From NCBI GenBank assembly GCA_002423285.1, contig DIVF01000056.1, positions 1-48,244 on the forward strand: a stretch of DNA of 48,244 nucleotides, read 5' to 3'. Source of the DNA: Micavibrio sp. UBA6139 (GTDB lineage: Bacteria; Pseudomonadota; Alphaproteobacteria; Micavibrionales; Micavibrionaceae). The notes below the pieces were generated by a model. It saw only the letters and a program-made list of their open reading frames with translations, ran no database searches and was not told the origin of the DNA. Position numbers and translations under genes: made by a program. Of this stretch, positions 8,261 to 15,646 are shown piece after piece (position 1 is the stretch's first letter; each line of letters starts with the position of its first letter).

Positions 8261-8659
8261 ATGTCATTCAGTGATCCAATTGGCGATATGCTGACCCGGA
8301 TCCGCAACGGACAAAAGGCACGGAAAGAAGTTATTTCCTGCCCGGCATCCAAACTGCGGAGCAACGTTCTTGAAGTGCTGAAGCGCGAGGGTTATATCCG
8401 CGGCTTTTCAGTCTCCAAAGACGATCGCGGGATCAACGAGCTGCAGATCGAATTGAAATACGATGCTGGCCAGCCAGTCATCCAAGTTATTTCGCGCGTT
8501 TCACGCCCAGGTCGCCGTGTTTATTCCGGCTCCAAGGCTCTGCCGCGGATTTATAACGGTCTTGGGATTACGGTTGTTTCGACCCCGCAAGGTGTCATGG
8601 CCGATCATGAGGCACGTCAGCAGAATGTCGGCGGCGAAGTTCTCTGCCAGGTATTCTAA
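8261..8659 (+). CDS. rpsH: 30S ribosomal protein S8
   Basis: S8 (132 residues) binds the central domain of 16S rRNA and in E. coli represses the spc operon. The start SFSDPIGDMLTRIRNGQKA and the C-terminal segments LGITVVSTPQGVMADHEAR and GGEVLCQVF are conserved. Confidence 0.98.
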   Translation: MSFSDPIGDMLTRIRNGQKARKEVISCPASKLRSNVLEVLKREGYIRGFSVSKDDRGINELQIELKYDAGQPVIQVISRVSRPGRRVYSGSKALPRIYNGLGITVVSTPQGVMADHEARQQNVGGEVLCQVF

Positions 8660-8697
8660 GGTTTTAGGTTTCGTAAGGTATTTGAAAGGGCATTGTT

Positions 8698-9246
8698 ATG
8701 TCACGGATTGGTAAGAACCCGGTTGTTGTACCGAAAGATGTCACAGTGGACGTCAGCGGCCAGACTGTAAAAGTCAAAGGCAAGCTGGGCGAACTGTCGT
8801 TGGTCGTACACGAAGCGGTAGGCGTTAAACTTCAGGATTCTGAAGGCGGCCTGAAAGAAGTGGCTTTGTCCCCTCTGAGCGAAGACCGCAAAGAGCGTAT
8901 GTTGTGGCCGACATTCCGTAACCACGTGAAAAACATGGTGATCGGCGTTGATAAAGGCTATACCAAGAACCTTGAAATTCATGGTGTTGGTCTGCGTGCA
9001 AACCTGCAAGGGTCCGAACTGGTCCTGCAACTTGGTTTCAGCCATGACATCCGCTACGCGATTCCTGAAGGGATCAAAATTGCGGTTGATAAACAAACAA
9101 AGATTTCTGTAGCCGGTATCGACAAACAAAAAGTCGGCCAGGTTGCAGCAGAGATCATCAGCTTCCGTCCGCCAGAGCCTTACAAAGGCAAAGGCATTCG
9201 TTACGAAGGCCAAGATATCCTGCGCAAAGAAGGCAAGAAGAAATAA
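8698..9246 (+). CDS. rplF: 50S ribosomal protein L6
   Basis: L6 (182 residues) lies near the sarcin-ricin loop and the factor-binding site. It has MSRIGKNPVVVPKDVTV at the start, GYTKNLEIHGVGLRA in the centre and the family signature RPPEPYKGKGIRYEGQ at the C-terminus. The two-fold repeated domain structure is preserved. Confidence 0.98.
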   Translation: MSRIGKNPVVVPKDVTVDVSGQTVKVKGKLGELSLVVHEAVGVKLQDSEGGLKEVALSPLSEDRKERMLWPTFRNHVKNMVIGVDKGYTKNLEIHGVGLRANLQGSELVLQLGFSHDIRYAIPEGIKIAVDKQTKISVAGIDKQKVGQVAAEIISFRPPEPYKGKGIRYEGQDILRKEGKKK

Positions 9247-9281
9247 TAAGTAAGAGCTTAAGGTTTTAAAGGAACAAGACG

Positions 9282-9659
9282 ATGGCTAACTATATGACCT
9301 CGAAACAGCGCCGGACTTTCCGGACGCGCAACAAGCTGAAGGCGGTAAACGTCAAGAAGGCAGGCCTGAAGCCGGCTCGCCCACGTTTGTCCGTTCATCG
9401 CACAAACAAGGGTGTTTACGCTCAGATCATTGATGATCTTCAAGGCGTCACCATTGCATCTGCATCCTGGATGGATACAGATCTGGGCCTGAAAAATGGC
9501 GGCAACAAAGAAGCGGCTGTGAAAGTTGGTAAACTGATCGCAGAACGTGCTAAGAAAGCCGGCGTTACGCAAGTTCAGTTCGACCGTGGCAGCTTCTTGT
9601 TCCATGGCCGTATCAAGGCAATTGCTGATGGCGCTCGTGAGGGTGGCCTCGAATTCTAA
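9282..9659 (+). CDS. rplR: 50S ribosomal protein L18
   Basis: L18 (125 residues) binds 5S rRNA together with L5. RLSVHRTNKGVYAQIIDD and the C-terminal FDRGSFLFHGRIKAIADGAR with EGGLEF are the family hallmarks. Confidence 0.98.
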   Translation: MANYMTSKQRRTFRTRNKLKAVNVKKAGLKPARPRLSVHRTNKGVYAQIIDDLQGVTIASASWMDTDLGLKNGGNKEAAVKVGKLIAERAKKAGVTQVQFDRGSFLFHGRIKAIADGAREGGLEF

Positions 9660-9703
9660 TTTTTGTAAGAAAAGCCGAACAAGTTTAAAAGGACGATAAG
9701 AAT

Positions 9704-10279
9704 ATGGCTCGTGCCCCTGAAAAAAAACGCGAAGAACGCGAAGAATCAGAACTGATTGAACGCCTGGTTGGTATCAACCGCGTTGCAAAAGTTGTGAAAG
9801 GCGGTCGTCGCTTTGGTTTTGCTGCGCTTGTGGTTGTTGGCGATGGCCGTGGCCGCGTTGGCTTCGGCAGCTCCAAGGCTCGCGAAGTTCCGGATGCGAT
9901 TAAGAAGGCAACGGAACAGGCAAAACGCCATATGATCCGCGTTCCTTTGCGTGAAGCACGCACTCTGCACCATGACGTACATGGTCATGACGGTGCTGGC
10001 CGTGTATTCCTGCGTTCCGCTGTTCCAGGGACCGGGATCATCGCCGGTGGTCCGCTGCGTGCGATTTTCGAAGCGCTCGGCATTCAAGACGTTGTTGCGA
10101 AAGTGCAAGGGTCGAACAACCCATACAGCATGGTCAACGCAACATTCGACGCTTTGAAACACGTTCAAAGCCCCCGTCAGGTGGCTGCACGTCGTGGCAA
10201 AAAAGTAGGTGACATTATCGTGAACCGCGAAACCGCAAAAGCAGGTGAAGCTGCTGCTGTTGTTGGCGAAGAAGAATAA
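9704..10279 (+). CDS. rpsE: 30S ribosomal protein S5
   Basis: S5 (191 residues) is at the mRNA entry pore and affects translational fidelity. The double-stranded RNA-binding-like domain contains VVKGGRRFGFAALVVVGDG and GRVGFGSSKAREVPDAI. The second domain shows GTGIIAGGPLRAIFEALG and GSNNPYSMVNATFDAL. Slightly longer than E. coli S5 at both ends. Confidence 0.98.
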   Translation: MARAPEKKREEREESELIERLVGINRVAKVVKGGRRFGFAALVVVGDGRGRVGFGSSKAREVPDAIKKATEQAKRHMIRVPLREARTLHHDVHGHDGAGRVFLRSAVPGTGIIAGGPLRAIFEALGIQDVVAKVQGSNNPYSMVNATFDALKHVQSPRQVAARRGKKVGDIIVNRETAKAGEAAAVVGEEE

Positions 10280-10302
10280 GATTTTCTAAAAGGAATACGG
10301 CA

Positions 10303-10569
10303 ATGACTGAACAAAAAGAAGTAAAAGCAGCAGCGAAAAAAGCCCCGGCTAAAAAAGCAGCTGCAACGAAAGCCGCAAAATCCGGCAAACGTCTGCGCAT
10401 TAAACAATTGCGCAGTGTTGCTGGCCGCTATGAATATCAGCGCGGTACATTGATTGGTCTGGGTCTGAACAAGATCAACCGCGTGAGTGAACTGGAAGAT
10501 ACCCCAGAAATCCGTGGCATGATCCGTGCCGTTGCCCATTTGGTTGAATTTGAAGAGATTGCCGCCTAA
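10303..10569 (+). CDS. rpmD: 50S ribosomal protein L30 with Lys/Ala-rich N-terminus
   Basis: L30 core residues are about 29-88: RLRIKQLRSVAGRYEYQRGT followed by LIGLGLNKINRVSELEDTPE. Most bacterial L30 proteins have about 60 residues; this one has 88 because of an N-terminal extension rich in Lys and Ala (AAAKKAPAKKAAATKAAK). No internal Met is available to make the short form, so the extension is translated. Confidence 0.97.
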   Translation: MTEQKEVKAAAKKAPAKKAAATKAAKSGKRLRIKQLRSVAGRYEYQRGTLIGLGLNKINRVSELEDTPEIRGMIRAVAHLVEFEEIAA

Positions 10570-10605
10570 ATTTAACGGCGACAGCAGATTAAAGGAATTA
10601 GAGCT

Positions 10606-11115
10606 ATGAAACTCAATGAATTGAAACCGCAAGAAGGCTCCGTAAAGAACCGCATGCGCGTTGGCCGTGGTCCGGGTTCCGGCAAGGGCAAGACTTGCGG
10701 ATCCGGTGTAAAGGGTCAGAAATCCCGTACCGGTGTTGCGATTGGTGGTTTTGAAGGCGGTCAAATGCCTTTGTACCGTCGTCTGCCGAAATACGGCTTC
10801 ACCAACATTTTCCGCAAGGACCTGGCAGCAGCGTCCCTGGAGCAAATCCAGGCAGCCGTTAACGCTGGTAAACTGGATGCGAAGAAAACAATCACCGAAG
10901 ATGCTTTGGTAGCCGCAGGCGTTGTTCGCCGTAAGCTGGAAGGCGTTCGCGTTATTGGTAACGGCGAAGTGACCTCGAAACTGGACCTGAACGTAACGGG
11001 CATTTCTGCTGGTGCAAAAGCAATCGTGGAAAAGGCCGGCGGTAAAGTTGCCCTGATCGTTCGCGAAGTGAAACCAGTTGTTCGCAAAAAGCCGAAATCA
11101 AACGGCCAAATGTAA
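10606..11115 (+). CDS. rplO: 50S ribosomal protein L15
   Basis: L15 (169 residues) is a late 50S assembly protein. The glycine-rich N-terminal tail with RVGRGPGSGKGKTCGSGVKG and GFEGGQMPLYRRLPKYGF is diagnostic. It is the last gene before the terminator at 11142-11179. Confidence 0.98.
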   Translation: MKLNELKPQEGSVKNRMRVGRGPGSGKGKTCGSGVKGQKSRTGVAIGGFEGGQMPLYRRLPKYGFTNIFRKDLAAASLEQIQAAVNAGKLDAKKTITEDALVAAGVVRRKLEGVRVIGNGEVTSKLDLNVTGISAGAKAIVEKAGGKVALIVREVKPVVRKKPKSNGQM

Positions 11116-11141
11116 TTCTTTCAGGGCAGCCTGAATATTTA

Positions 11142-11179
11142 AAAACGGGGTGATTGGTTAAATCCATCACCCCGTTTTT
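11142..11179 (+). terminator. Rho-independent terminator after rplO
   Basis: The arms AAAACGGGGTGAT (11142-11154) and ATCACCCCGTTTT (11166-11178) form a 13-bp stem with an 11-base loop. The A run on the 5' side and T run on the 3' side are typical. It separates the spc block from secY, which therefore needs its own promoter or read-through. Confidence 0.85.
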
Positions 11180-11350
11180 CTTATTGTTTCCTTTTTTGGG
11201 GAAGCTTAGGGGCAAGGGGGCATCGCCCCCTTCATTCTTATCCTTCCATCACTGAATAATCTTTCAATATCGGGGCTTAAGGGCTTGTCGAGGGCAGTTG
11301 TTTTCTCTATCTATCAGAGTAGAATTTTTTCCTGAGAGGACATTAAGAGT
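11180..11350 (+). other. Gap before secY with a GC-rich hairpin and a weak promoter candidate
   Basis: The region holds AAGGGGGC (11214-11221) and GCCCCCTT (11225-11232) around a 3-base loop, an 8-bp stem with no T run. A poor promoter candidate is TTGTCG at 11285-11290, a 17-base spacer, then TATCTA at 11308-11313. GAGAGGA at 11334-11340 is the likely secY ribosome site. No coding frame of note was seen. Confidence 0.4.
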
Positions 11351-12694
11351 ATGGTTTCCGCAGTAGAGCAGCTTGCAAAAAATGCCAATTGGGGCGCCCT
11401 GGCCAAGGCCACGGAGTTGAAGCAGCGCCTGTTATTCGTTATCGGTGCCTTGTTGGTCTATCGCCTTGGGACATACATTCCAATTCCGGGTATTGATCCG
11501 CATGTCTGGAATGAAATCTTCACGCAAAAGGGCGGCGGGATTTTGGACATGTTCAACATGTTCTCCGGCGGTGCTTTGCAGCGTATGACGATCTTTGCCT
11601 TGAACATCATGCCTTATATTTCTGCGTCGATTATTATTCAGCTGGCATCATCGATGTCTGTGAAAATGGCTGCGCTGAAAAAGGATGGTGAGTCGGGACG
11701 CCAAAAGATCAACCAGTACACGCGTTATCTGACGGTGCTGCTGGCCACGGTTCAGGCTTATGGTCTGGCGGTTGGTCTGGAAAGCATGCAGGGCGGCGCT
11801 GGGTCTGCTGTTATTGATCCGGGCTTCTTCTTCCGCGCTTCGACTGTTGTCACCGTTGTTGGTGGCACTGTGTTCTTGATGTGGTTGGGTGAGCAAATTA
11901 CCGCACGCGGTGTTGGGAATGGTATTTCCCTGATCATCTTCGCCGGTATCGTTGCCGAATTGCCACGTGCTATTGTTTCGATGTTGGAATTGGGCCGTCA
12001 GGGTTCGATCAGCCCGGTTGTGATGTTGCTGGTGATTGCGATTGTGGGTGCTGTGATTGCGTTTATCGTCTTCATGGAACGCGCGCAGCGTCGTATCATT
12101 GTCCAATACCCAAAACGTCAGGTCGGCAATAAACAATTCGCCGGTGATCAAAACCACATCCCGTTGAAGATGAACACGGCCGGTGTTATCCCGCCGATCT
12201 TCGCTTCATCCTTGCTGTTGTTGCCGATGACCATCGTTGGTTTTTCGGGTTCGCAGGGCAATGGGTTTACATCGACGCTGGCACAATATCTGCAACATGG
12301 TACGCCTGTGTACATGGCGTTATATGGGGCGTTGATCGCGTTCTTCGCGTTCTTCTACACCGCGATTGTTTTCAATCCGAATGAGAACGCCGACATGCTG
12401 CGTAAATATGGCGGGTTCATTCCGGGGATTCGTCCGGGTGCGGCCACGGCAGAATATTTCGATTATGTTCTGACGCGCATTACATCGGTTGGCGCTGTGT
12501 ATCTGGTGTTCATCTGTATTCTGCCGGAATTGCTAATCAAGCATTACAATCTGCCGTTCTATCTTGGCGGGACCAGCTTGCTGATCGTTGTGTCGGTGAC
12601 GATGGATACGGTATCGCAAATTCATTCCCACTTGATTGCCCACCAATATGAAGGCCTGATGAAAAAAGCTAAACTCGGAGGACGTCGTCGATGA
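11351..12694 (+). CDS. secY: Preprotein translocase subunit SecY
   Basis: SecY is the inner-membrane protein-conducting channel of the SecYEG translocon. The 447-residue product has about ten transmembrane helices. Family motifs are YRLGTYIPIPGID near the N-terminus, LNIMPYISASIIIQL (plug and TM2 area), GNGISLIIFAGI, and FNPNENADMLRKYGGFIPGI in the C-terminal half. It ends in a basic cytosolic tail KKAKLGGRRR. The TGA overlaps the adk ATG by 4 bases (ATGA), so the two are translationally coupled. Confidence 0.98.
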   Translation: MVSAVEQLAKNANWGALAKATELKQRLLFVIGALLVYRLGTYIPIPGIDPHVWNEIFTQKGGGILDMFNMFSGGALQRMTIFALNIMPYISASIIIQLASSMSVKMAALKKDGESGRQKINQYTRYLTVLLATVQAYGLAVGLESMQGGAGSAVIDPGFFFRASTVVTVVGGTVFLMWLGEQITARGVGNGISLIIFAGIVAELPRAIVSMLELGRQGSISPVVMLLVIAIVGAVIAFIVFMERAQRRIIVQYPKRQVGNKQFAGDQNHIPLKMNTAGVIPPIFASSLLLLPMTIVGFSGSQGNGFTSTLAQYLQHGTPVYMALYGALIAFFAFFYTAIVFNPNENADMLRKYGGFIPGIRPGAATAEYFDYVLTRITSVGAVYLVFICILPELLIKHYNLPFYLGGTSLLIVVSVTMDTVSQIHSHLIAHQYEGLMKKAKLGGRRR

Positions 12695-13308
12695 ATCTGA
12701 TTCTACTGGGACCGCCCGGCGCGGGTAAGGGGACGCAGGCAAAGCGTCTGGAGACAGCCCATGGCCTGAAACAACTCTCCACTGGCGATATGCTGCGTGC
12801 GGAAGTAACGGCGGGTACTGAGCTGGGCCAAAAGGCCAAGGCAATCATGGATGCCGGTCAGCTGGTTTCTGATGACATTATCATCGCGATGATTGCCGCC
12901 CGTATGGAACAGCCAGACTGTCAGCATGGGGTCATCTTTGATGGCTTCCCACGCACGGTGGCTCAGGCGGATGCCCTGGACAAGATGCTGGTGGCCAAGG
13001 GCCGTCCGTTAACAGCCGTTATCGAGCTGAAAGTGGATGAAGACGTTCTGGTTGACCGCCTGAACAACCGTATTTCCGAAATGAAGGCCCGCGGTGAAAC
13101 CCCGCGCAGCGACGATAACGCAGAAACCCTGCGCAAGCGTCTGCAAGTCTATCGTGACCAGACAGCCCCGATTATCCCGTATTACGAGCGTAAGCAAACC
13201 CTGCGCAGCGTCGACGGCATGGCGGATATCGACGATGTCGCCGCCCAGATTGATGCTGTTTTGAACGGTGGCGCCGTCATGGGAAAGGCTCAACAGCTGC
13301 GCCCGTAA
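12691..13308 (+). CDS. adk: Adenylate kinase, short-lid type
   Basis: Adenylate kinase interconverts ATP plus AMP and two ADP. The P-loop GPPGAGKGTQ is at residues 7-16, the AMP-site segment STGDMLRAE follows, and DGFPRTVAQADALD holds the conserved DGFPR. The 205-residue product lacks the long zinc-type LID; that region is reduced to RISEMKARGETPRSDDNAET, as in other alphaproteobacteria. It overlaps secY by 4 bases. Confidence 0.98.
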   Translation: MNLILLGPPGAGKGTQAKRLETAHGLKQLSTGDMLRAEVTAGTELGQKAKAIMDAGQLVSDDIIIAMIAARMEQPDCQHGVIFDGFPRTVAQADALDKMLVAKGRPLTAVIELKVDEDVLVDRLNNRISEMKARGETPRSDDNAETLRKRLQVYRDQTAPIIPYYERKQTLRSVDGMADIDDVAAQIDAVLNGGAVMGKAQQLRP

Positions 13309-13438
13309 AGGCGTAGCGGTGGCCTTGTCTTGATTGCCCTGATCGGGTTCATTCCGGGAGCTTTCCCGCCATTTTTGCTCGTTTTCATAAAGTGGGCAAA
13401 AATCCTTCCAAAAGCGCACTTTTCCACAGATTATTGTG

Positions 13439-13466
13439 TTGACGCGATACACAAAATCCTTATAAT
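13439..13466 (+). promoter_or_regulatory. Sigma70-type promoter of the rpsM-rpoA operon
   Basis: TTGACG at 13439-13444 (5 of 6 consensus bases) is followed by a 16-base spacer and a perfect TATAAT at 13461-13466. Transcription should begin near 13473, leaving a leader of about 137 bases before rpsM. This is one of the two clearest promoters in the window. Confidence 0.75.
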
Positions 13467-13494
13467 CCGGCCATCTTTCCATGCGGAAAGGGCT

Positions 13495-13522
13495 CGAAAC
13501 CCGCAGAATTCTGCGCATTTCG
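13495..13522 (+). other. Leader hairpin upstream of rpsM
   Basis: The arms CGAAA and TTTCG flank the 12-base palindrome GCAGAATTCTGC, with a 2-3 base internal mismatch on each side. In E. coli the rpsM leader is bound by S4. Here rpsD is not in the operon, so any autoregulator is unknown; regulation is inferred from structure only. Confidence 0.4.
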
Positions 13523-13609
13523 AGGTTGGTATACGAACCGGCGTCTGACCCAATTAACGGTTGGGAAGATTTTACGGTTCGGCTGGAACTCAATTTAAGG
13601 AGAAAAAAC

Positions 13610-13990
13610 TTGGCTCGTATCGCTGGCGTCAACGTACCAGATAAAAAACGCGTCCCTATCGCACTTCGTTATGTTCACGGTATTGGTGTCACAACTGCGC
13701 TGAAAATCTGCGCAGCGACAGGCATCGATGTAACCCGTCGCATGAACGACCTGACAGAAGATGAACTGAACGCGATCCGTAAGGAAATCGAAAACAGTGG
13801 CATCCTGATCGAGGGTGATCTGCGTCGTGAAGTTTCTTTGAACATTAAACGTCTGATGGACATGGCTTGCTATCGCGGCCTGCGTCATCGTCGTGGTCTG
13901 CCCGTTCGCGGTCAGCGCACAAAGACAAACGCACGCACACGCAAAGGCCCTGCTAAACCAGTGGCAGGCAAGAAAATCGTCAAGAAATAA
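13610..13990 (+). CDS. rpsM: 30S ribosomal protein S13 (TTG start)
   Basis: S13 lies in the 30S head and contacts P-site tRNA and the 50S subunit. The family N-terminus ARIAGVNVPDKKRV follows directly after a TTG codon at 13610. AAGGAG ends 7 bases before it, so TTG is the start (126 residues) rather than the in-frame ATG at 13481. The C-terminal RHRRGLPVRGQRTKTNARTR is highly conserved and is followed by a short basic tail. Confidence 0.95.
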   Translation: MARIAGVNVPDKKRVPIALRYVHGIGVTTALKICAATGIDVTRRMNDLTEDELNAIRKEIENSGILIEGDLRREVSLNIKRLMDMACYRGLRHRRGLPVRGQRTKTNARTRKGPAKPVAGKKIVKK

Positions 13991-14011
13991 TCCGCGATAG
14001 GAATTTGAAAA

Positions 14012-14425
14012 ATGGCTAAAGAAGCAACAAAGAAAGATGCCAAGGGTGCAGCCCGCGGCCGGAAGAAAGAGCGCAAAAATATCATCTCTGGTATGGCGCA
14101 CGTAAACTCTACCTTCAACAACACCATCATCACCATCACGGATGCTCAAGGGAACACTGTTTCCTGGTGCTCTGCCGGTGTGTTGGGTTTCAAAGGTTCG
14201 CGTAAGGCAACACCATATGCCGCGCAGATGACTGCTGAAAATGCTGGCCGCAAGGCACAGGAACACGGCATGAAAGAACTTGAAGTGAACGTAAAAGGTC
14301 CTGGTTCGGGCCGTGAATCCGCACTGCGCGCTTTGCAGTCAATCGGTTTCACAATTCGTTCGATCAAGGACATCACACCGATCCCGCATAACGGTTGCCG
14401 TCCGCCGAAACGCCGCCGCGTCTAA
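14012..14425 (+). CDS. rpsK: 30S ribosomal protein S11
   Basis: S11 is on the 30S platform near the mRNA exit. MAHVNSTFNNTIITITDAQG, the RKATPYAAQMTAENAGRKA helix and the C-terminal TPIPHNGCRPPKRRRV are conserved. The product has 137 residues; about ten extra N-terminal residues are basic (KEATKKDAKGAARGRKKERK). Confidence 0.98.
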   Translation: MAKEATKKDAKGAARGRKKERKNIISGMAHVNSTFNNTIITITDAQGNTVSWCSAGVLGFKGSRKATPYAAQMTAENAGRKAQEHGMKELEVNVKGPGSGRESALRALQSIGFTIRSIKDITPIPHNGCRPPKRRRV

Positions 14426-14432
14426 TCGATGC

Positions 14433-14462
14433 GCAAATCGCCCCGCGAGCATTTGCGGGGCG
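14433..14462 (+). other. Two competing hairpins between rpsK and rpoA
   Basis: CGCCCCGC (14439-14446) can pair with GCGGGGCG (14455-14462), an 8-bp GC-rich stem. Alternatively GCAAAT (14433-14438) can pair with ATTTGC (14451-14456). The two share bases and cannot coexist. The following GTTGTTAC is too poor in T for a strong terminator. It may tune rpoA expression or mark RNA processing. Confidence 0.45.
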
Positions 14463-14512
14463 GTTGTTACTTAGAATTTTGACAAACGCATAAACTCAAT
14501 GAGGACATGGCC

Positions 14513-15529
14513 TTGATACAGAAAAACTGGCAAGAACTGATTAAACCGTCCAAAATCGAAATCGAACACGGCAACGACGTACGTTGCGTTGGTAAAGTCG
14601 TGGCTGAGCCGCTGGAGCGCGGTTTTGGTTTGACGCTGGGTAACTCCTTGCGTCGTATTCTGCTGTCCTCTTTGCAGGGTGCTGCTGTGACGGCCGTTCA
14701 GATCGAGGGCGTTCTGCACGAATTCTCCTCCATCGAAGGCGTTCGTGAAGATGTCACCGACATCATCTTGAACATCAAGGCATTGGCCGTGCGTATGCAC
14801 GTTGAAGGCCCGAAGAAAATGCGCCTGCACGCTGAAGGCCCATGTGAAGTGACCGCCGGCATGATCGAAGCTGGTGCTGACATCGAAATCATGAACCCAG
14901 ACCTGGTTATCTGCACCTTGGATAAGGGCGCGAAACTGAACATGGAAATGACCGTCAACACAGGCAAGGGTTACCGCCCGGCTGCGTTGAACCGTCCGGA
15001 AGATGCCCCAGTTGGTTTCATTCCTGTCGATTCCGTTTTCTCACCAGTGCGCAAAGTTTCTTATGATGTTGATACAGCCCGCGTTGGCCAGATCACCGAC
15101 TATGATAAATTGACGCTGAACATCGAAACAAACGGCGTGATCACACCGGAAGATTCCGTTGCTTACGCTGCGCGTATTCTGCAAGACCAATTGCAAGTCT
15201 TCATCAACTTTGAAGAGCCGCAACATGCAGATTCCGGTGAAGAAGCGCATGAACTGCCATTCAACCGCAACTTGCTGCGCCGTGTTGATGAACTGGAACT
15301 GTCTGTTCGTTCGGCAAACTGCCTGAAGAACGACAACATCGTTTATATTGGTGATCTGGTTCAAAAATCCGAAGCAGATATGCTGCGTACACCGAACTTT
15401 GGCCGTAAATCCCTGAACGAAATTAAAGAAGTTCTGACGATTATGGGTCTGCATTTGGGTATGCAAATCGAAGGTTGGCCGCCAGAGAATATCGAAGACC
15501 TGGCCAAGAAAGTTGACGAGCCCTTCTAG
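14513..15529 (+). CDS. rpoA: RNA polymerase alpha subunit (probable TTG start)
   Basis: RpoA nucleates RNA polymerase assembly through its N-terminal domain and binds UP elements and activators through its C-terminal domain. The NTD shows LERGFGLTLGNSLRRILLSS. The CTD contains LRTPNFGRKSLNEIKEVL. An ATG at 14507 gives 340 residues, but GAGGA at 14501-14505 is only 1 base from it. The TTG at 14513 is 7 bases from the same site and gives IQKNWQELIKP at the N-terminus, the usual family start (338 residues). I prefer TTG. Confidence 0.95.
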   Translation: MIQKNWQELIKPSKIEIEHGNDVRCVGKVVAEPLERGFGLTLGNSLRRILLSSLQGAAVTAVQIEGVLHEFSSIEGVREDVTDIILNIKALAVRMHVEGPKKMRLHAEGPCEVTAGMIEAGADIEIMNPDLVICTLDKGAKLNMEMTVNTGKGYRPAALNRPEDAPVGFIPVDSVFSPVRKVSYDVDTARVGQITDYDKLTLNIETNGVITPEDSVAYAARILQDQLQVFINFEEPQHADSGEEAHELPFNRNLLRRVDELELSVRSANCLKNDNIVYIGDLVQKSEADMLRTPNFGRKSLNEIKEVLTIMGLHLGMQIEGWPPENIEDLAKKVDEPF

Positions 15530-15557
15530 GACTTGTCGTTAAGGGCATGTGCCCGAA

Positions 15558-15595
15558 ACGTCCGGTAATGGCATTTTATTATTCATGCCGGACGT
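15558..15595 (+). other. Hairpin in the rpoA-rplQ gap
   Basis: ACGTCCGG (15558-15565) and CCGGACGT (15588-15595) form a perfect 8-bp stem with a 22-base loop. A competing pairing of GGCAT with ATGCC lies within it, and a smaller GGGC/GCCC hairpin occurs just upstream (15543-15554). There is no T run. It may set the rpoA to L17 ratio; that role is inferred. Confidence 0.4.
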
Positions 15596-15646
15596 CATCG
15601 CAATGGTTCTCACCCTGTGAGACCGCAGTAAAAGGAGTGATCTGTA

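Larger units (their letters stand above)
13309..13609 (+). other. 301-base gap: adk 3' region, strong promoter and structured rpsM leader
   Basis: The left 130 bases contain no recognised gene. The promoter at 13439-13466 is followed by a leader of about 140 bases. The leader holds an inverted repeat centred on GCAGAATTCTGC (13503-13514) extended by CGAAA/TTTCG, a GGTT/AACC pairing (13524-13538), and a CCCAA/TTGGG hairpin (13549-13565). AAGGAG at 13597-13602 lies 7 bases before the TTG start of rpsM. An open frame from ATG 13481 is simply the rpsM frame extended through the leader. Confidence 0.6.

Noticed and set aside
13330..13548. 72-residue plus-strand frame in the adk-rpsM gap
   Set aside because: It spans a strong promoter and its hairpins, starts without a ribosome site and has no domain-like sequence.
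13481..13609. ATG start for rpsM at 13481
   Set aside because: The extra 43 residues are leader sequence; the TTG at 13610 has a good Shine-Dalgarno and the correct family N-terminus.
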